Below are positions 7,852 to 17,301 of a stretch of DNA of 64,000 bases, one piece after another. The stretch is from Ardenticatenaceae bacterium (lineage in GTDB: Bacteria; Chloroflexota; Anaerolineae; Promineifilales; Promineifilaceae). The DNA lies in NCBI GenBank assembly GCA_020634235.1, contig JACKCB010000002.1, positions 1,612,001-1,676,000 of the forward strand. Reading direction: 5' to 3'. Numbering within the stretch: the stretch's first letter is position 1; every line of letters starts with the position of its first letter. Position numbers and translations under genes: made by a program. The notes under the pieces were generated by a model. That model saw only the letters and a list, made by a program, of their open reading frames with translations, searched no databases and was not told where the DNA came from.

Positions 7852-8772
7852 CTACTTCTCGGCCACATACACCAGCCATTCCCCCGCATCATACAACGGC
7901 AGGCCATCCCAGGCATCGTACACAGTAACTGAATTGAAGCCGGCTGCCCGCAGCATTTCTGCCATCTCGTCCGGCCGGTACGTCTGGTCACACAACAGAT
8001 ACTCATCCAACTGGCCCGTCGCCAGGTGCAGCACATAATATCGCTCCAACGACAACTGCTCCTCAGCATGCCACTGCCGCTCCCCCAGGCACAAAAACGG
8101 AGCCTCCCCCCACAGCCCCTGGTCATCGGTAAACCACCAGGCGCTGTCCTTCTTGTCCACCCGCTCCGGGTTCAGCAGCTCCAGGCAGACCCGCCCCCCC
8201 GGCCGGAGCGCGGCCGCAATCTCCCCCAGCAGTTGCTGCGCCTCAGCCCGCGGGAACACCGCCAGTTGGCCATACAAAAAGAGCGCGGCATCAAAATCAG
8301 CCCCGGCCGGGGCCACCCCCTGCGCCATCTGCCGCACATCCTGCTCCACAAACGTACACAGTCCAGCCACCCCACGCGTCTCGGCCAACGCCCGCGCATA
8401 AGCCACGGCCGCCGGGCCAAAATCCACCCCCGTCACCGCCACCCCGCGCTGCGCCAGGGCCACCGCATACAGACCCGGCCCGCAAGTCACATCTAGCAGC
8501 CGCACCCCCGGCCGGAGCGCCAACCGCCGCCATAGCCAATCCACCTGCGCCACCCGCTCCGCCGTCACCCGCGACGCCGCCCCGTGCGACTCATCCAGAT
8601 GTTCGCGCAGCATGCGCTCCGAAAAAGCGGGATCATGCCACGGCAAATTGCCGCCATTCATCCACGGCTGGCCGCGTTCCGGCCGGTTATAAATGCGCCA
8701 CAAAGCCTGTGCCAAATCTCTTTTTTCTGCCAAACTTGCCTCGCTATTCGCCCGCCCATCCCGGCCGGGCAA
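7852..8772 (-). CDS. Class I SAM-dependent methyltransferase
   Basis: 306-residue Rossmann-fold methyltransferase. SAM-binding motif I is VRLLDVTCGPGLYAVALAQ, motif II ends GVDFGPAAV, and the VEQDVRQMAQG and DAALFLYGQLAVF segments correspond to motifs III-IV. An N-terminal ~70-residue extension (QALWRIYNRPERGQPW) is typical of a subgroup found in Chloroflexota; the acceptor is unknown. The start is uncertain: TTG at 8772 opens the frame, and a TTG preceded by GAGG lies about 15 codons further in. The 5' end abuts the DnaA-box region, with the first box only 14 bp beyond the start. Confidence 0.85.
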   Translation of the reverse strand: MPGRDGRANSEASLAEKRDLAQALWRIYNRPERGQPWMNGGNLPWHDPAFSERMLREHLDESHGAASRVTAERVAQVDWLWRRLALRPGVRLLDVTCGPGLYAVALAQRGVAVTGVDFGPAAVAYARALAETRGVAGLCTFVEQDVRQMAQGVAPAGADFDAALFLYGQLAVFPRAEAQQLLGEIAAALRPGGRVCLELLNPERVDKKDSAWWFTDDQGLWGEAPFLCLGERQWHAEEQLSLERYYVLHLATGQLDEYLLCDQTYRPDEMAEMLRAAGFNSVTVYDAWDGLPLYDAGEWLVYVAEK

Positions 8773-8785
8773 AACCTTGATAACC

Positions 8786-8794
8786 TGTGGATAA
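8786..8794 (-). promoter_or_regulatory. DnaA box (exact consensus)
   Basis: TGTGGATAA on the plus strand, i.e. TTATCCACA read on the minus strand. It lies 14 bp beyond the methyltransferase start. Confidence 0.75.
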
Positions 8795-8974
8795 CCACCC
8801 TGGAACAGGGGTGAAGCTGGATAACTTCAGCCCCGCTACTCCTGTAACGCGGCCCACACAACCGCCGCCTCTATTGTAACAGACCCCGGCCGGCGCGCCG
8901 CCGCAAATGCCACCCGACCACCCCCAAAAACAGCCCAACCGGCGAACGTCTGTTCGGAAAAATAGCCGCCTGGC

Positions 8975-8983
8975 TGTGGATAA
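8975..8983 (-). promoter_or_regulatory. DnaA box (exact consensus)
   Basis: TGTGGATAA on the plus strand, same orientation as 8786 and 22 bp from the next copy (start to start), i.e. about two helical turns, placing both on one DNA face. Confidence 0.78.
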
Positions 8984-8996
8984 CTCCGGTGTAAAC

Positions 8997-9005
8997 TGTG
9001 GATAA
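8997..9005 (-). promoter_or_regulatory. DnaA box (exact consensus)
   Basis: Third TGTGGATAA. It pairs with the box at 8975 and is followed by a GATC at 9009. Confidence 0.78.
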
Positions 9006-9270
9006 CACGATCAATAGGTGGAAAACCTCACCATCTTCGCCCGTGATCCTTATGTCGAGATCGCACATATGCGGATGCGACCGGCAGCGCATTCCCATAT
9101 ATGGCACTCACCCCGGCCGGGGTGCGCCACACGCCCGCCATTTAACATAACACTAACCAAAACAATCCACAACCGCCATCCACAGATCCCAGATCACCGC
9201 CCCCGGCCGGGGGCCCCATATACGGGGGGACCCGCGCCCCCCAACCAACCATACAGGGCCACACCCCCAC

Positions 9271-9287
9271 TTATACACATATCCACA
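9271..9287 (+). promoter_or_regulatory. Two overlapping DnaA boxes, opposite orientation
   Basis: TTATACACA (9271-9279) fits TTATNCACA; ATATCCACA (9279-9287) differs from TTATCCACA at the first base only. They face the left cluster and border an AT-rich tract. Confidence 0.72.
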
Positions 9288-9414
9288 AGCCCTACTAAAG
9301 ACGACTAAAGAAATACATATGACGAGAAATTCCGGGGATTCTTCTGTGAATATCCCCCAACCAGGTCAAACGCCCCCCCACCCCCTATAGTACCGCGGTC
9401 CCACGCCTTCCCCC

Positions 9415-9458
9415 ATCCCAACCGAATCCCAACCAAATCCCAACCAAATCCTAACCCA
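9415..9458. repeat. Four 11-bp direct repeats in the origin-like region
   Basis: ATCCCAACCGA, ATCCCAACCAA, ATCCCAACCAA and ATCCTAACCCA follow one another without gaps, all C-rich on the plus strand. The ~one-helical-turn period resembles iteron-type protein-binding arrays; the binding protein is unknown. Confidence 0.8.
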
Positions 9459-9465
9459 AAAAGCC

Positions 9466-9494
9466 TTGTCAACCAATGTACCATGCGCTACATT
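9466..9494 (+). promoter_or_regulatory. Probable promoter of the giant surface protein gene
   Basis: TTGTCA (9466-9471) and TACATT (9489-9494) are 17 bp apart. This gives a leader of about 130 bases before the ATG at 9631. Confidence 0.5.
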
Positions 9495-9630
9495 TGTTTA
9501 TAGTACAAAACCATATTTGTCGTAATACATCCGTATAGTAAAGGATCGGCTAGCTTGCGCCAATCGGTGTGCACTTGCCCTGGGTGCAGCCTGCGTCTGC
9601 TTGCCAGCCAGATCCCGTCGAGGAGGAATC

Positions 9631-12600
9631 ATGTTCAGGCAAAACACCCATTTACGTCATACCGTTCAACTGCTGGCCCTGCTGGCCATCATTCTGGCTA
9701 TTCTGGTCAGCGCCGGACCAACCCCACCAGTTGCCGCCGCCCCGCTTGCCGGGACCATCAGCGGCACTGTCTTCCGCGATTTTGACAACGACGGCACCCG
9801 CGACACATACGAACCGGGCATTGCCAACATAACCGTCACCGCCACCGACAATCTGGGCAACACCGCCACCACCACCACCGCCGGTGACGGCACCTACACC
9901 ACCACCAGCCTGGCCGGCAGCCGCGCGCGCGTCGAGTTTTCCCTGCCCACCAATGGCTCGTTGAACTTCCTCCAGCCCAGCGTCGCCGGCGCCACCACCG
10001 TCCAATTCATCGATATCTCCGCGGGCAACGTAACCAACATCAATACCGGCTTCTTCAACCCCAGCGATTATTACGGTGCCACCCCCCGCCTGGCCACCAC
10101 CATCTTCCGCCGCGGCGATAACACCGACCAGACAGACTCCACCCTGGATGACTACCTCTACACCGCCGCTGGCACCTTTGGCTCAGTTCTGGTCAACAAC
10201 GCCGCCCTGGCCCAGACCACCGGCACCACCTACGGTCTGGCCTACCAGCGCCAGACCGGCCGTCTCTATACGGGGGCTTATGTGCGCCGCGGCGCCAGCC
10301 TCTCCCCCATTAGCGATAGCACCGGATCCATCTTCCGCATCATTGACCGGGATGCCAGCCAGGCCGCCTTGCTGGTCAACCTCAATGGCCTCAACGGTAT
10401 CAACACCGGGACCAACCCCCACCCCATCGGCGCTACCAACTGGACTGTAGATGGCACCAGCTATGGTGCCGTTGGCAAGCGCGGCCTGGGCGATGTAGAA
10501 ATCTCTGAAGATGGGCGCACGCTCTACGCCGTCAACCTCTTCCAGCGCTCCGTAGTCGTTATCCCCTTCAAAGCCGACCTGATCACCCCAGACACCACCG
10601 CTATCACCCAGGTCACCGTGCCCGACCAGGCAAACTGCCCCTCCAGCGACTTCGAGCGCCCCTTCGCCCTGAAATATCAAGATGGCACCCTCTACGTCGG
10701 TGCCGTCTGCACCGCCGAAGGCTCGGGCAGCACCGGCAACTTGCGCGCCTACGTTTTTGCCTTTAATCCCACCACCACCAGCTTCAACGCTACCCCCATT
10801 CTCGACTTCCCGCTCAACTACCCCCGCCGCCACATCAACGACAACTTTGGCAGCACCTGGAACAACACCGCCGACGGTGAATGGCGGCCTTGGAGCGACA
10901 CCTGGCGCCCAAGTGGCTGCTACGGCTGTGCCTCCGGCACCTTGTGGGGCTACCCCCAGCCCATGTTCACCGACATCGAGTTCGACAACCAGGGCTTCAT
11001 GATGCTCGGCTTCCGTGACCGCCTGGCCGACCAGGCCTATGCCGCCGATGACCCCGGTCCCAATAACGGCACGCTGTACAGCACCCGCCACGGCGGCGAC
11101 ACGCTGCTGGCCTGTCAGGTCAGCGGTACCTGGACCCTGGAAAACGCCGGGACTTGCAACGGCCGCACCACCGCCGACCCCAACTCCGACAACAATACCG
11201 AATCCAACTACGGTTCCGGCCCCGGCAACCGCGAATTTTACTACAGCGAACACTACGATCTAGACTTCAACCCCGATTACCACCGCGAACTCTCCGTCGG
11301 CTCGCTGGCCCTGCTCCCCGGCAGCAACGAACTGGTCGCCACCATTTTCGACACCTTTGTCACCTTCGAATCCGGGACTGTAGTCTGGAGCAACAGCGGC
11401 GGTGATCGCCTCCGCGCCGTGCAGCTCTATCCAGAGGGTGCCGAATTCGGCAAAGCCGGCGGCATTGGCGACACCGAACTTCTTGGCAGCCAGCCCTTCA
11501 TCGAAATCGGTAACCGCGTCTGGGTAGACAGCGACAATGACGGCGTCCAAGACCCCGGCGAAGCCCCCCTGGCCAACGTCAACGTTGGCCTGTACGACGC
11601 CGGGGGCACCCTGCTGGCCACGGCCACCACGGATGCTAACGGCAACTACTACTTCAGCAACGCCCAAACTACCGGCAGCATCTCCGTGCGCGTAAACGCC
11701 GGGGAGGACGACGCCGAACAACGTACCGACACCGGCGCCACTACCATCACCAGCAACGACCTGGAGCCGGTCAATGACAATAACGACAGTGGGCAGCCCT
11801 ACGCCGTGGGTGTCCGCTTCACCAACCTGGCCATCCCGGCCGGGGCCACCATCACCAACGCCTACATCCAATTCACCACCGACGACTCCCCCGCCAACAG
11901 CGCCGGCAACGCCACCTTCACCCTTCAGGGCCACGACGTAGACTCCGCCGCGGCCTTTGCCGCAACCGCCAACAACATCACCAGCCGCGCCACCACCACG
12001 GCCAGCGTCATCTGGTCCGGCATCCCGGCCTGGAGTACCGCCGGTCAGGCCGGCGCCGATCAGCGCACCCCCGACCTTTCTAGCATCGTACAAGAAATCG
12101 TCGACCGTCCCGGCTGGGCTTCCGGCAACGCTATGGCCTTCATCGTCACCGGCGACAGCACAAATCACCGCGAAGCGGAATCCTATAATGGCACTGCTGC
12201 CGCGGCCCCCTTGCTGGTCGTCGAATACAGTCTGGCCGGTTCCGGCACCTACGTCAATCTGCAATACGACACCCCCTACGAACTGCGCGTCGCCCTGAAC
12301 CAGGCCCCCATCAGCGGCTACTCCGCCGCCCCGCCCGACAACGACGCCAGCAGCAACGGCGACCTGCGCGACACCGACGGCCAGCCCGCCGCCGGCTACG
12401 TATCCGCCAGCCTCGTCACCGGTGGCCCCGGGGCCAACAACCACACCTACGACTTCGGCTTCGTGCCCCGCGTTAGCCTGGGCGACCAGGTCTGGAACGA
12501 CGAGGACAACGACGGTCAATACGACCAACCGGTGCGCGTCGGCGACTTCGTCTGGTACGACCTGAACGCCGACGGCCTGCAAAGCGCCGGCGAACCCGGT

Positions 12601-15600
12601 GTCGAGGGCGTCCGTGTCGCCCTGCACCGCGCCACCGACGCCAACTGTGCCGCCGCGCCCCTGGCCAGCACCACCACCGCCCCCGACGGCAGCTACCTGT
12701 TCGATAACCTGCCCCCCGGCGACTACTTTGTCTGCTTCAATCTGGCCACCCTCCCGGCCGGGTTCACCCCCACCACCCAAGACGCCGGCGCCGACGACAT
12801 CGACTCCGACGCCAATCCCACCACCGGCCAGACCGCGGCCACCGGCCCCCTCAGCGCCGGCACCCAATACCTCACCCTGGACATGGGCATCGTCCGCAGC
12901 GCCTCCGTGGCCGTCGGCGACCGCGTCTGGTACGACACGGACCGCGACGGCATCCAGGACGCCACCGAACAGACCGGCGTCCCCGGCGTGCGCGTGCAGC
13001 TCTACACCAACGGCCAGACCTGCGGCACCGACACCCCCCTGGCCACCACCTACACCAACAACCAGGGCACCTACCTCTTTGCCGGCCTGCCCCCCGGCGA
13101 CTACTTCGTCTGCTTCGACCTGGGTTCCCTCCCGGCCGGGTACGAAGTCACCCTCCAAAACCAGGGCGCTAACGACGGCATCGACTCCGACGCCAACCCC
13201 ACCACCGGGGCCACCGCCAACACCGGCGCCATCCCCGCCGGCGGGGCCAACATGACCCTGGACATGGGCATCCGCGCCAGCAACGCCACCACCAACAGCC
13301 TCGGCGACCGCGTCTGGTACGATCAAAACCGCGACGGTGACCAGGATAACGGCGCTGAACCCGGCGCCTCCGGCGTGCGCGTCTCATTGCACCCGGCCGG
13401 GGCCTCCTGCGCCGACATCCCTCTGGCCATCACCACCACCGACAGCAACGGCTACTACCTCTTCACCGGCCTGCCCGATGGCAGCTACTTCGTCTGCTTC
13501 GATCTAACCACCCTCCCGGCCGGGTACAGCGTCACCACCCCCGACCAGGGCGGCAACGACACCCAGGACTCCGACGCCAACCCCACCACCGGCCAGACCC
13601 CGGCCGTGGCCCTGGCCGGCGGCAGCAGCAACACCACCCTAGACATGGGCCTCATCCGCACCGACGCCGGCACCGTCGCCGTAGGCGACTACGTCTGGCT
13701 AGACGCCGACCGCGACGGCCTCCAGGACGTCGGTGAACCAGGCGTGCCCGGCATCCAGGTCGCCCTCTACCAGTCCGGCCAAACCTGCGGCACCAGCCCC
13801 CAGACCGCCGTCACCATCACCGATGCCAGCGGCAAATACCTCTTCAACAACCTGCCGCCCGGCAACTACTTCGTCTGCTTCAACATCGCCACCATCCCAA
13901 CCGGGTTCGAGGCCACCACCGCCAACGTCGGCGGCGATGACACCATCGACTCCGATGCCAACGCCACCACCGGCGTCACCGCCAACACCGGGGCCATCCC
14001 CGCCGGCGGAGCCAACATGACCCTGGACATGGGCATCCGCTCCACCGCCGCCAGCACCGTCAGCGTCGGCGACTACGTCTGGTACGACAACAACGGCAAC
14101 GGCACCCAAGACAGCGGCGAAGGCGGCGTCCCCGGCGTGCGGGTCACCCTGTACAGCGCCACCACCAACCAGCCGCTGGCCAGCACCACCACCAACCCCA
14201 CCGGCGGCTACCTCTTCAGCGGTTTGCCCTCCGCCAGCTACTACGTCATCTTCGACCTCACCACCCTCCCGGCCGGGTTCGCCGTAACCCTCCAGGATGT
14301 AGGCTCCGACACTACCGACTCCGACGCCAACCCCACCACCGGCCAGACCGCCGCCACCGGCACTATCCCCGCCGGCGGCTCCAACCTGACCCTGGACATG
14401 GGCCTCCGCCCGGCCGGGACCGTGGGCCTGGGCGACCGCGTCTGGTACGACCTGGACGCCAACGGCCGCCAGGACGCCGGCGAACCCGGCACCCCCGGCG
14501 TCACCGTCTACCTGTACCGCGCCGGCCAGAGCTGCCAGGACCGCGCCCTCGGCAGCACCATCACCGATCCCAGCGGGCACTACAGCTTCAACAACCTGGC
14601 TCCCGGCAACTACTTCGTCTGCTTCAACCTGGCCACCCTCCCGGCCGGGTACACCCCCACCACCGCCAACAACCAGGCCGACGACAGCGTAGACAGCGAC
14701 GCCAACATCACCAGCGGCCAAACCGCCCCCACCGGCAACCTCACCGCCGGCCAATACGATCCCACCCTGGACATGGGCATCGTCAGCAGCGGCAACGTCA
14801 GCGTCGGCGACTACGTCTGGTACGATGGCAACCGCAATGGGCAGCAAGATGCCGGCGAAAGCGGCGTAACCGGCGTGCGCGTCGCCCTCTATCGCGCCGG
14901 CCAAACCTGTGACCGTGACTTCCCCCTGGCCATCACCACCACCGCCGCCGATGGCTCCTACCGCTTCAGCGGCCTACCCACCGGCAGCTACTTCGTCTGC
15001 TTCGATCTGGCCACCCTCCCGGCCGGGTACGAAGTCACCCTACAAAACATCGGTGCCGACACCAGCGACTCCGACGCCGACCCCACCACCGGGGCCACCG
15101 CCGCCACCCCCAGCCTGACCATCGGCCAATCCGACCTCACCCTGGACATGGGCATCCGCCAGGCCAACACCGGCACCGTAGCCGTGGGCGACTACGTCTG
15201 GTACGACGACAACCGCAGCGGCACCCAGGACCCCGGCGAAACAGGCGTGCCCGGTGTGGGCGTAGACCTGCATACCGCCGGCCAGACCTGCGCCGACACC
15301 CCGGTCAGCAGCACCACCACCGGCAGCGATGGCGCCTACCTCTTCAGCGGCCTCCCGGCCGGGGACTACTTCGTCTGCTTCAACCTGGCCACCCTCCCGG
15401 CCGGGTACATCGTCACCCTCCCCGATGCCGGTGGCAACGACGGCACCGACTCCGACGCCAACCCCGCCACCGGGCAAACCCCGCCCACCGGCCCCCTGGC
15501 CAACGGCGAAGTCAACCGCAGCCTGGACATGGGCATCTACGCTCCAGACCACGAACTACCCCTGAGTGGTGTGACCATCCAGGTATACGCCGCGGCGCAA

Positions 15601-17151
15601 GCCTGCGACGGCACCTCCTACCTGTTCCAGATAACCACCGACGCCAACGGCAACTACGTCTTCCCAGACCTCCCGGCCGGGGACTACTACGTCCACGTAC
15701 CCGCCAGCAACTTCGCTTCCGGCCAGCCGCTGGAGTACATGTTCACCAGCACCGGCAACGACCCCGCCCCCGATCCCGACAGCGATCCCAGCAACACCGA
15801 TGACAACGGCACCGCCGTCACCACCGGCGCCTGCGCGGGCGGCGTCAGCTCGGCCCCCGTCACCCTCACCGTCGCCGGTGAACCCACTGGCGATGGCGGC
15901 ACCGACCCCAACACCCCCGACCCCAGCAGCAACCTGACGGTAGACCTCGGCTTCTTCGAGCCGCTCTGCCTGGGCGACCTGGTCTGGTTCGATGCCGACA
16001 ACAGCGGCACCGTCAACGGCAGCGAGTACGGCCTCAACGGCATCAACCTCAATATCTACCGCGACGACGGCGACGGCCTCTTCGAGCCAGGCGGCGACGA
16101 TGGTGCGGCCATTGGCAGCACCACCACCAGCCAGGTCGGCGGCGTAGATGGCTCCTACAGCTTCTGCACCCTGGGCAAGGGCGACTACTTCGTCCACATC
16201 CCCGCCACCGAATTCCAACCGGGCGACCTGCTCTACCTCTTCGGCAGCAGCACCGCCAACATCAACCCGGAGACCACCGTGGCCGAAGATGACGACAACG
16301 GCACCGATGGTGGCAACGCCGCCGCCAACGGCATCGTCAGCGTCTCGCCCATCAGCCTGGCCCTGCGCACCGAGCCAACCTTCGACAACGACACCAACGA
16401 CAACGGCCGGCGCGATTCCAGCACCAACCAGACCGTCGACTTCGGTGTCTATCCCACCGTGCCCATGGACTACGGCGACCTGCCCGGCTCCTACAACAAC
16501 ACCATCCTGGGTGATAACGGCCCGCGCCACACCAGCAACGGTCTAACGCTTGGCCCCACCTGGGATGCCGACAACGACGGGCAAGAAGACGCCAACGCCG
16601 CCGGCGACGACAACAACGGGGACGACGAAGACGGCGTCATCCCCAACGGCAACTGGAGCGATGGCACCGGCGACTTCAACGTCACAATCAGCGGCGACGG
16701 CTGCCTCAACGTCTGGCTCGACTTCACCAACGGCACACTGCTTACCGCCGACGGTGACTTCAACGACACTTACAGCGTCGGTGGCACCTTCCCCGAACAC
16801 GTGGTGCAAAACCAGGTGGTCGGCGCCGCCACCACCAGCGTCTCCTTCAACCTGCCGCTTGGCGTGGCCGATAGTGCCAGCCTCTTCATGCGCGTCCGCC
16901 TGACGCCGCGTGACGGCGACAACGGCTGTGCCAGCGCCCAGGCGTATGCCGGCGGCGGTGGGGCCAGTCCCACCGGCCTGGCCACCGGCGGCGAGGTAGA
17001 GGACTACCTGCTGCAATTCAACCCCACCGCCATTAGCCTGAAGCAGGTGGCCGCCCGGCCTGAGGCTAACCTGCTGGCCAGCCTGGCCGCCGGCCTGCTG
17101 CTCATCGCCACCGCGGTCCTGGTCGTCTGGCGCCGCCGCCAGACTGCCTAG
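9631..17151 (+). CDS. Giant SdrD/GEVED repeat surface protein
   Basis: 2,506-residue exported protein. The ATG at 9631 follows AGGAGG by 4 bp and precedes a signal sequence (LLALLAIILAILVSA). Layout: SdrD-type B domain (~40-120); a beta-propeller-like region (~150-620) with lines such as GLGDVEISEDGRTLYAVNL; a second SdrD domain split by an inserted ~180-residue module (~690-870); a truncated one (~950); eight full SdrD repeats of 121-129 residues (~968-1970) carrying VGDYVWYD, GVPGVRV, LPPGDYFVCF, DSDANPTTG and TLDMGI; two more divergent copies; a GEVED domain (~2279-2467, ends GEVEDYLLQF); one membrane segment and an Arg tail (VVWRRRQTA). Acidic DxDxDG loops suggest calcium binding. It is probably a cell-surface stalk or adhesin; no LPXTG is seen. 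A strong terminator follows. Confidence 0.93.
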   Translation: MFRQNTHLRHTVQLLALLAIILAILVSAGPTPPVAAAPLAGTISGTVFRDFDNDGTRDTYEPGIANITVTATDNLGNTATTTTAGDGTYTTTSLAGSRARVEFSLPTNGSLNFLQPSVAGATTVQFIDISAGNVTNINTGFFNPSDYYGATPRLATTIFRRGDNTDQTDSTLDDYLYTAAGTFGSVLVNNAALAQTTGTTYGLAYQRQTGRLYTGAYVRRGASLSPISDSTGSIFRIIDRDASQAALLVNLNGLNGINTGTNPHPIGATNWTVDGTSYGAVGKRGLGDVEISEDGRTLYAVNLFQRSVVVIPFKADLITPDTTAITQVTVPDQANCPSSDFERPFALKYQDGTLYVGAVCTAEGSGSTGNLRAYVFAFNPTTTSFNATPILDFPLNYPRRHINDNFGSTWNNTADGEWRPWSDTWRPSGCYGCASGTLWGYPQPMFTDIEFDNQGFMMLGFRDRLADQAYAADDPGPNNGTLYSTRHGGDTLLACQVSGTWTLENAGTCNGRTTADPNSDNNTESNYGSGPGNREFYYSEHYDLDFNPDYHRELSVGSLALLPGSNELVATIFDTFVTFESGTVVWSNSGGDRLRAVQLYPEGAEFGKAGGIGDTELLGSQPFIEIGNRVWVDSDNDGVQDPGEAPLANVNVGLYDAGGTLLATATTDANGNYYFSNAQTTGSISVRVNAGEDDAEQRTDTGATTITSNDLEPVNDNNDSGQPYAVGVRFTNLAIPAGATITNAYIQFTTDDSPANSAGNATFTLQGHDVDSAAAFAATANNITSRATTTASVIWSGIPAWSTAGQAGADQRTPDLSSIVQEIVDRPGWASGNAMAFIVTGDSTNHREAESYNGTAAAAPLLVVEYSLAGSGTYVNLQYDTPYELRVALNQAPISGYSAAPPDNDASSNGDLRDTDGQPAAGYVSASLVTGGPGANNHTYDFGFVPRVSLGDQVWNDEDNDGQYDQPVRVGDFVWYDLNADGLQSAGEPGVEGVRVALHRATDANCAAAPLASTTTAPDGSYLFDNLPPGDYFVCFNLATLPAGFTPTTQDAGADDIDSDANPTTGQTAATGPLSAGTQYLTLDMGIVRSASVAVGDRVWYDTDRDGIQDATEQTGVPGVRVQLYTNGQTCGTDTPLATTYTNNQGTYLFAGLPPGDYFVCFDLGSLPAGYEVTLQNQGANDGIDSDANPTTGATANTGAIPAGGANMTLDMGIRASNATTNSLGDRVWYDQNRDGDQDNGAEPGASGVRVSLHPAGASCADIPLAITTTDSNGYYLFTGLPDGSYFVCFDLTTLPAGYSVTTPDQGGNDTQDSDANPTTGQTPAVALAGGSSNTTLDMGLIRTDAGTVAVGDYVWLDADRDGLQDVGEPGVPGIQVALYQSGQTCGTSPQTAVTITDASGKYLFNNLPPGNYFVCFNIATIPTGFEATTANVGGDDTIDSDANATTGVTANTGAIPAGGANMTLDMGIRSTAASTVSVGDYVWYDNNGNGTQDSGEGGVPGVRVTLYSATTNQPLASTTTNPTGGYLFSGLPSASYYVIFDLTTLPAGFAVTLQDVGSDTTDSDANPTTGQTAATGTIPAGGSNLTLDMGLRPAGTVGLGDRVWYDLDANGRQDAGEPGTPGVTVYLYRAGQSCQDRALGSTITDPSGHYSFNNLAPGNYFVCFNLATLPAGYTPTTANNQADDSVDSDANITSGQTAPTGNLTAGQYDPTLDMGIVSSGNVSVGDYVWYDGNRNGQQDAGESGVTGVRVALYRAGQTCDRDFPLAITTTAADGSYRFSGLPTGSYFVCFDLATLPAGYEVTLQNIGADTSDSDADPTTGATAATPSLTIGQSDLTLDMGIRQANTGTVAVGDYVWYDDNRSGTQDPGETGVPGVGVDLHTAGQTCADTPVSSTTTGSDGAYLFSGLPAGDYFVCFNLATLPAGYIVTLPDAGGNDGTDSDANPATGQTPPTGPLANGEVNRSLDMGIYAPDHELPLSGVTIQVYAAAQACDGTSYLFQITTDANGNYVFPDLPAGDYYVHVPASNFASGQPLEYMFTSTGNDPAPDPDSDPSNTDDNGTAVTTGACAGGVSSAPVTLTVAGEPTGDGGTDPNTPDPSSNLTVDLGFFEPLCLGDLVWFDADNSGTVNGSEYGLNGINLNIYRDDGDGLFEPGGDDGAAIGSTTTSQVGGVDGSYSFCTLGKGDYFVHIPATEFQPGDLLYLFGSSTANINPETTVAEDDDNGTDGGNAAANGIVSVSPISLALRTEPTFDNDTNDNGRRDSSTNQTVDFGVYPTVPMDYGDLPGSYNNTILGDNGPRHTSNGLTLGPTWDADNDGQEDANAAGDDNNGDDEDGVIPNGNWSDGTGDFNVTISGDGCLNVWLDFTNGTLLTADGDFNDTYSVGGTFPEHVVQNQVVGAATTSVSFNLPLGVADSASLFMRVRLTPRDGDNGCASAQAYAGGGGASPTGLATGGEVEDYLLQFNPTAISLKQVAARPEANLLASLAAGLLLIATAVLVVWRRRQTA
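12532..15543 (+). repeat. Eight tandem SdrD-domain coding repeats (363-387 bp each)
   Basis: Units start at 12532, 12907, 13294, 13675, 14059, 14422, 14797 and 15178. Seven of eight encode Leu-Pro-Ala-Gly with the palindrome CCCGGCCGGG at the same place; the unit at 13675 has CCCAACCGGG instead. DNA identity between units is high but patchy. Confidence 0.9.
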
Positions 17152-17174
17152 CGCCATCCCCTTCTCCTGAGCGA

Positions 17175-17210
17175 GGTCCCCTGCCACCCGTTGGCAGGGG
17201 ACCTTTTTTT
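17175..17210 (+). terminator. Strong Rho-independent terminator after the giant gene
   Basis: A perfect 12-bp stem, GGTCCCCTGCCA (17175-17186) with TGGCAGGGGACC (17192-17203), has a 5-base loop and seven T residues (17204-17210). It isolates the giant gene from the glycosyltransferase cluster. Confidence 0.95.
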
Positions 17211-17301
17211 GTTCCGGGCCTGGCCCGGCCGGGCAGACCGGCCGCTGCTCCCACAGCCTGGGTTGCATTTGCCCCGGCCGGGACTAAAATTGCCAGCTTG
17301 T

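Larger units (their letters stand above)
8773..9630. other. Candidate chromosomal replication origin (oriC-like, gene-free)
   Basis: No convincing gene lies in these 858 bases. They hold three exact copies of the DnaA-box complement TGTGGATAA (8786, 8975, 8997) in one orientation, and on the right TTATACACA (9271) overlapping ATATCCACA (9279) in the other orientation. Weaker boxes with two mismatches are at 8816, 9163 and 9176. AT-rich tracts follow the right cluster (9290-9355) and 9459-9545, either of which could be the unwinding element; the first contains ACTAAAG twice (9294, 9304). Seven GATC sites lie between 9009 and 9614. Four 11-bp direct repeats sit at 9415-9458. No dnaA or dnaN gene is adjacent, so the call rests on site pattern, strand skew and nearby parS sites. 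Confidence 0.7.

Noticed and set aside
9459..9545. AT-rich tract near the giant gene as horizontally acquired DNA
   Set aside because: Short, without transposase or att-like ends; better explained as promoter plus possible unwinding region.
11260..13326. Long (688-residue) minus-strand reading frame opposite the giant gene, with others at 13699-14904, 15556-16530 and 16543-17268
   Set aside because: They are Gly/Val/Ala-rich, low-complexity shadows caused by high GC and repeat structure; the plus-strand frame has signal peptide, domains and a ribosome site.
12532..15543. Tandem repeats as a CRISPR array
   Set aside because: Unit length of 363-387 bp, an open reading frame throughout and protein-domain periodicity; no short repeats with unique spacers or cas genes.
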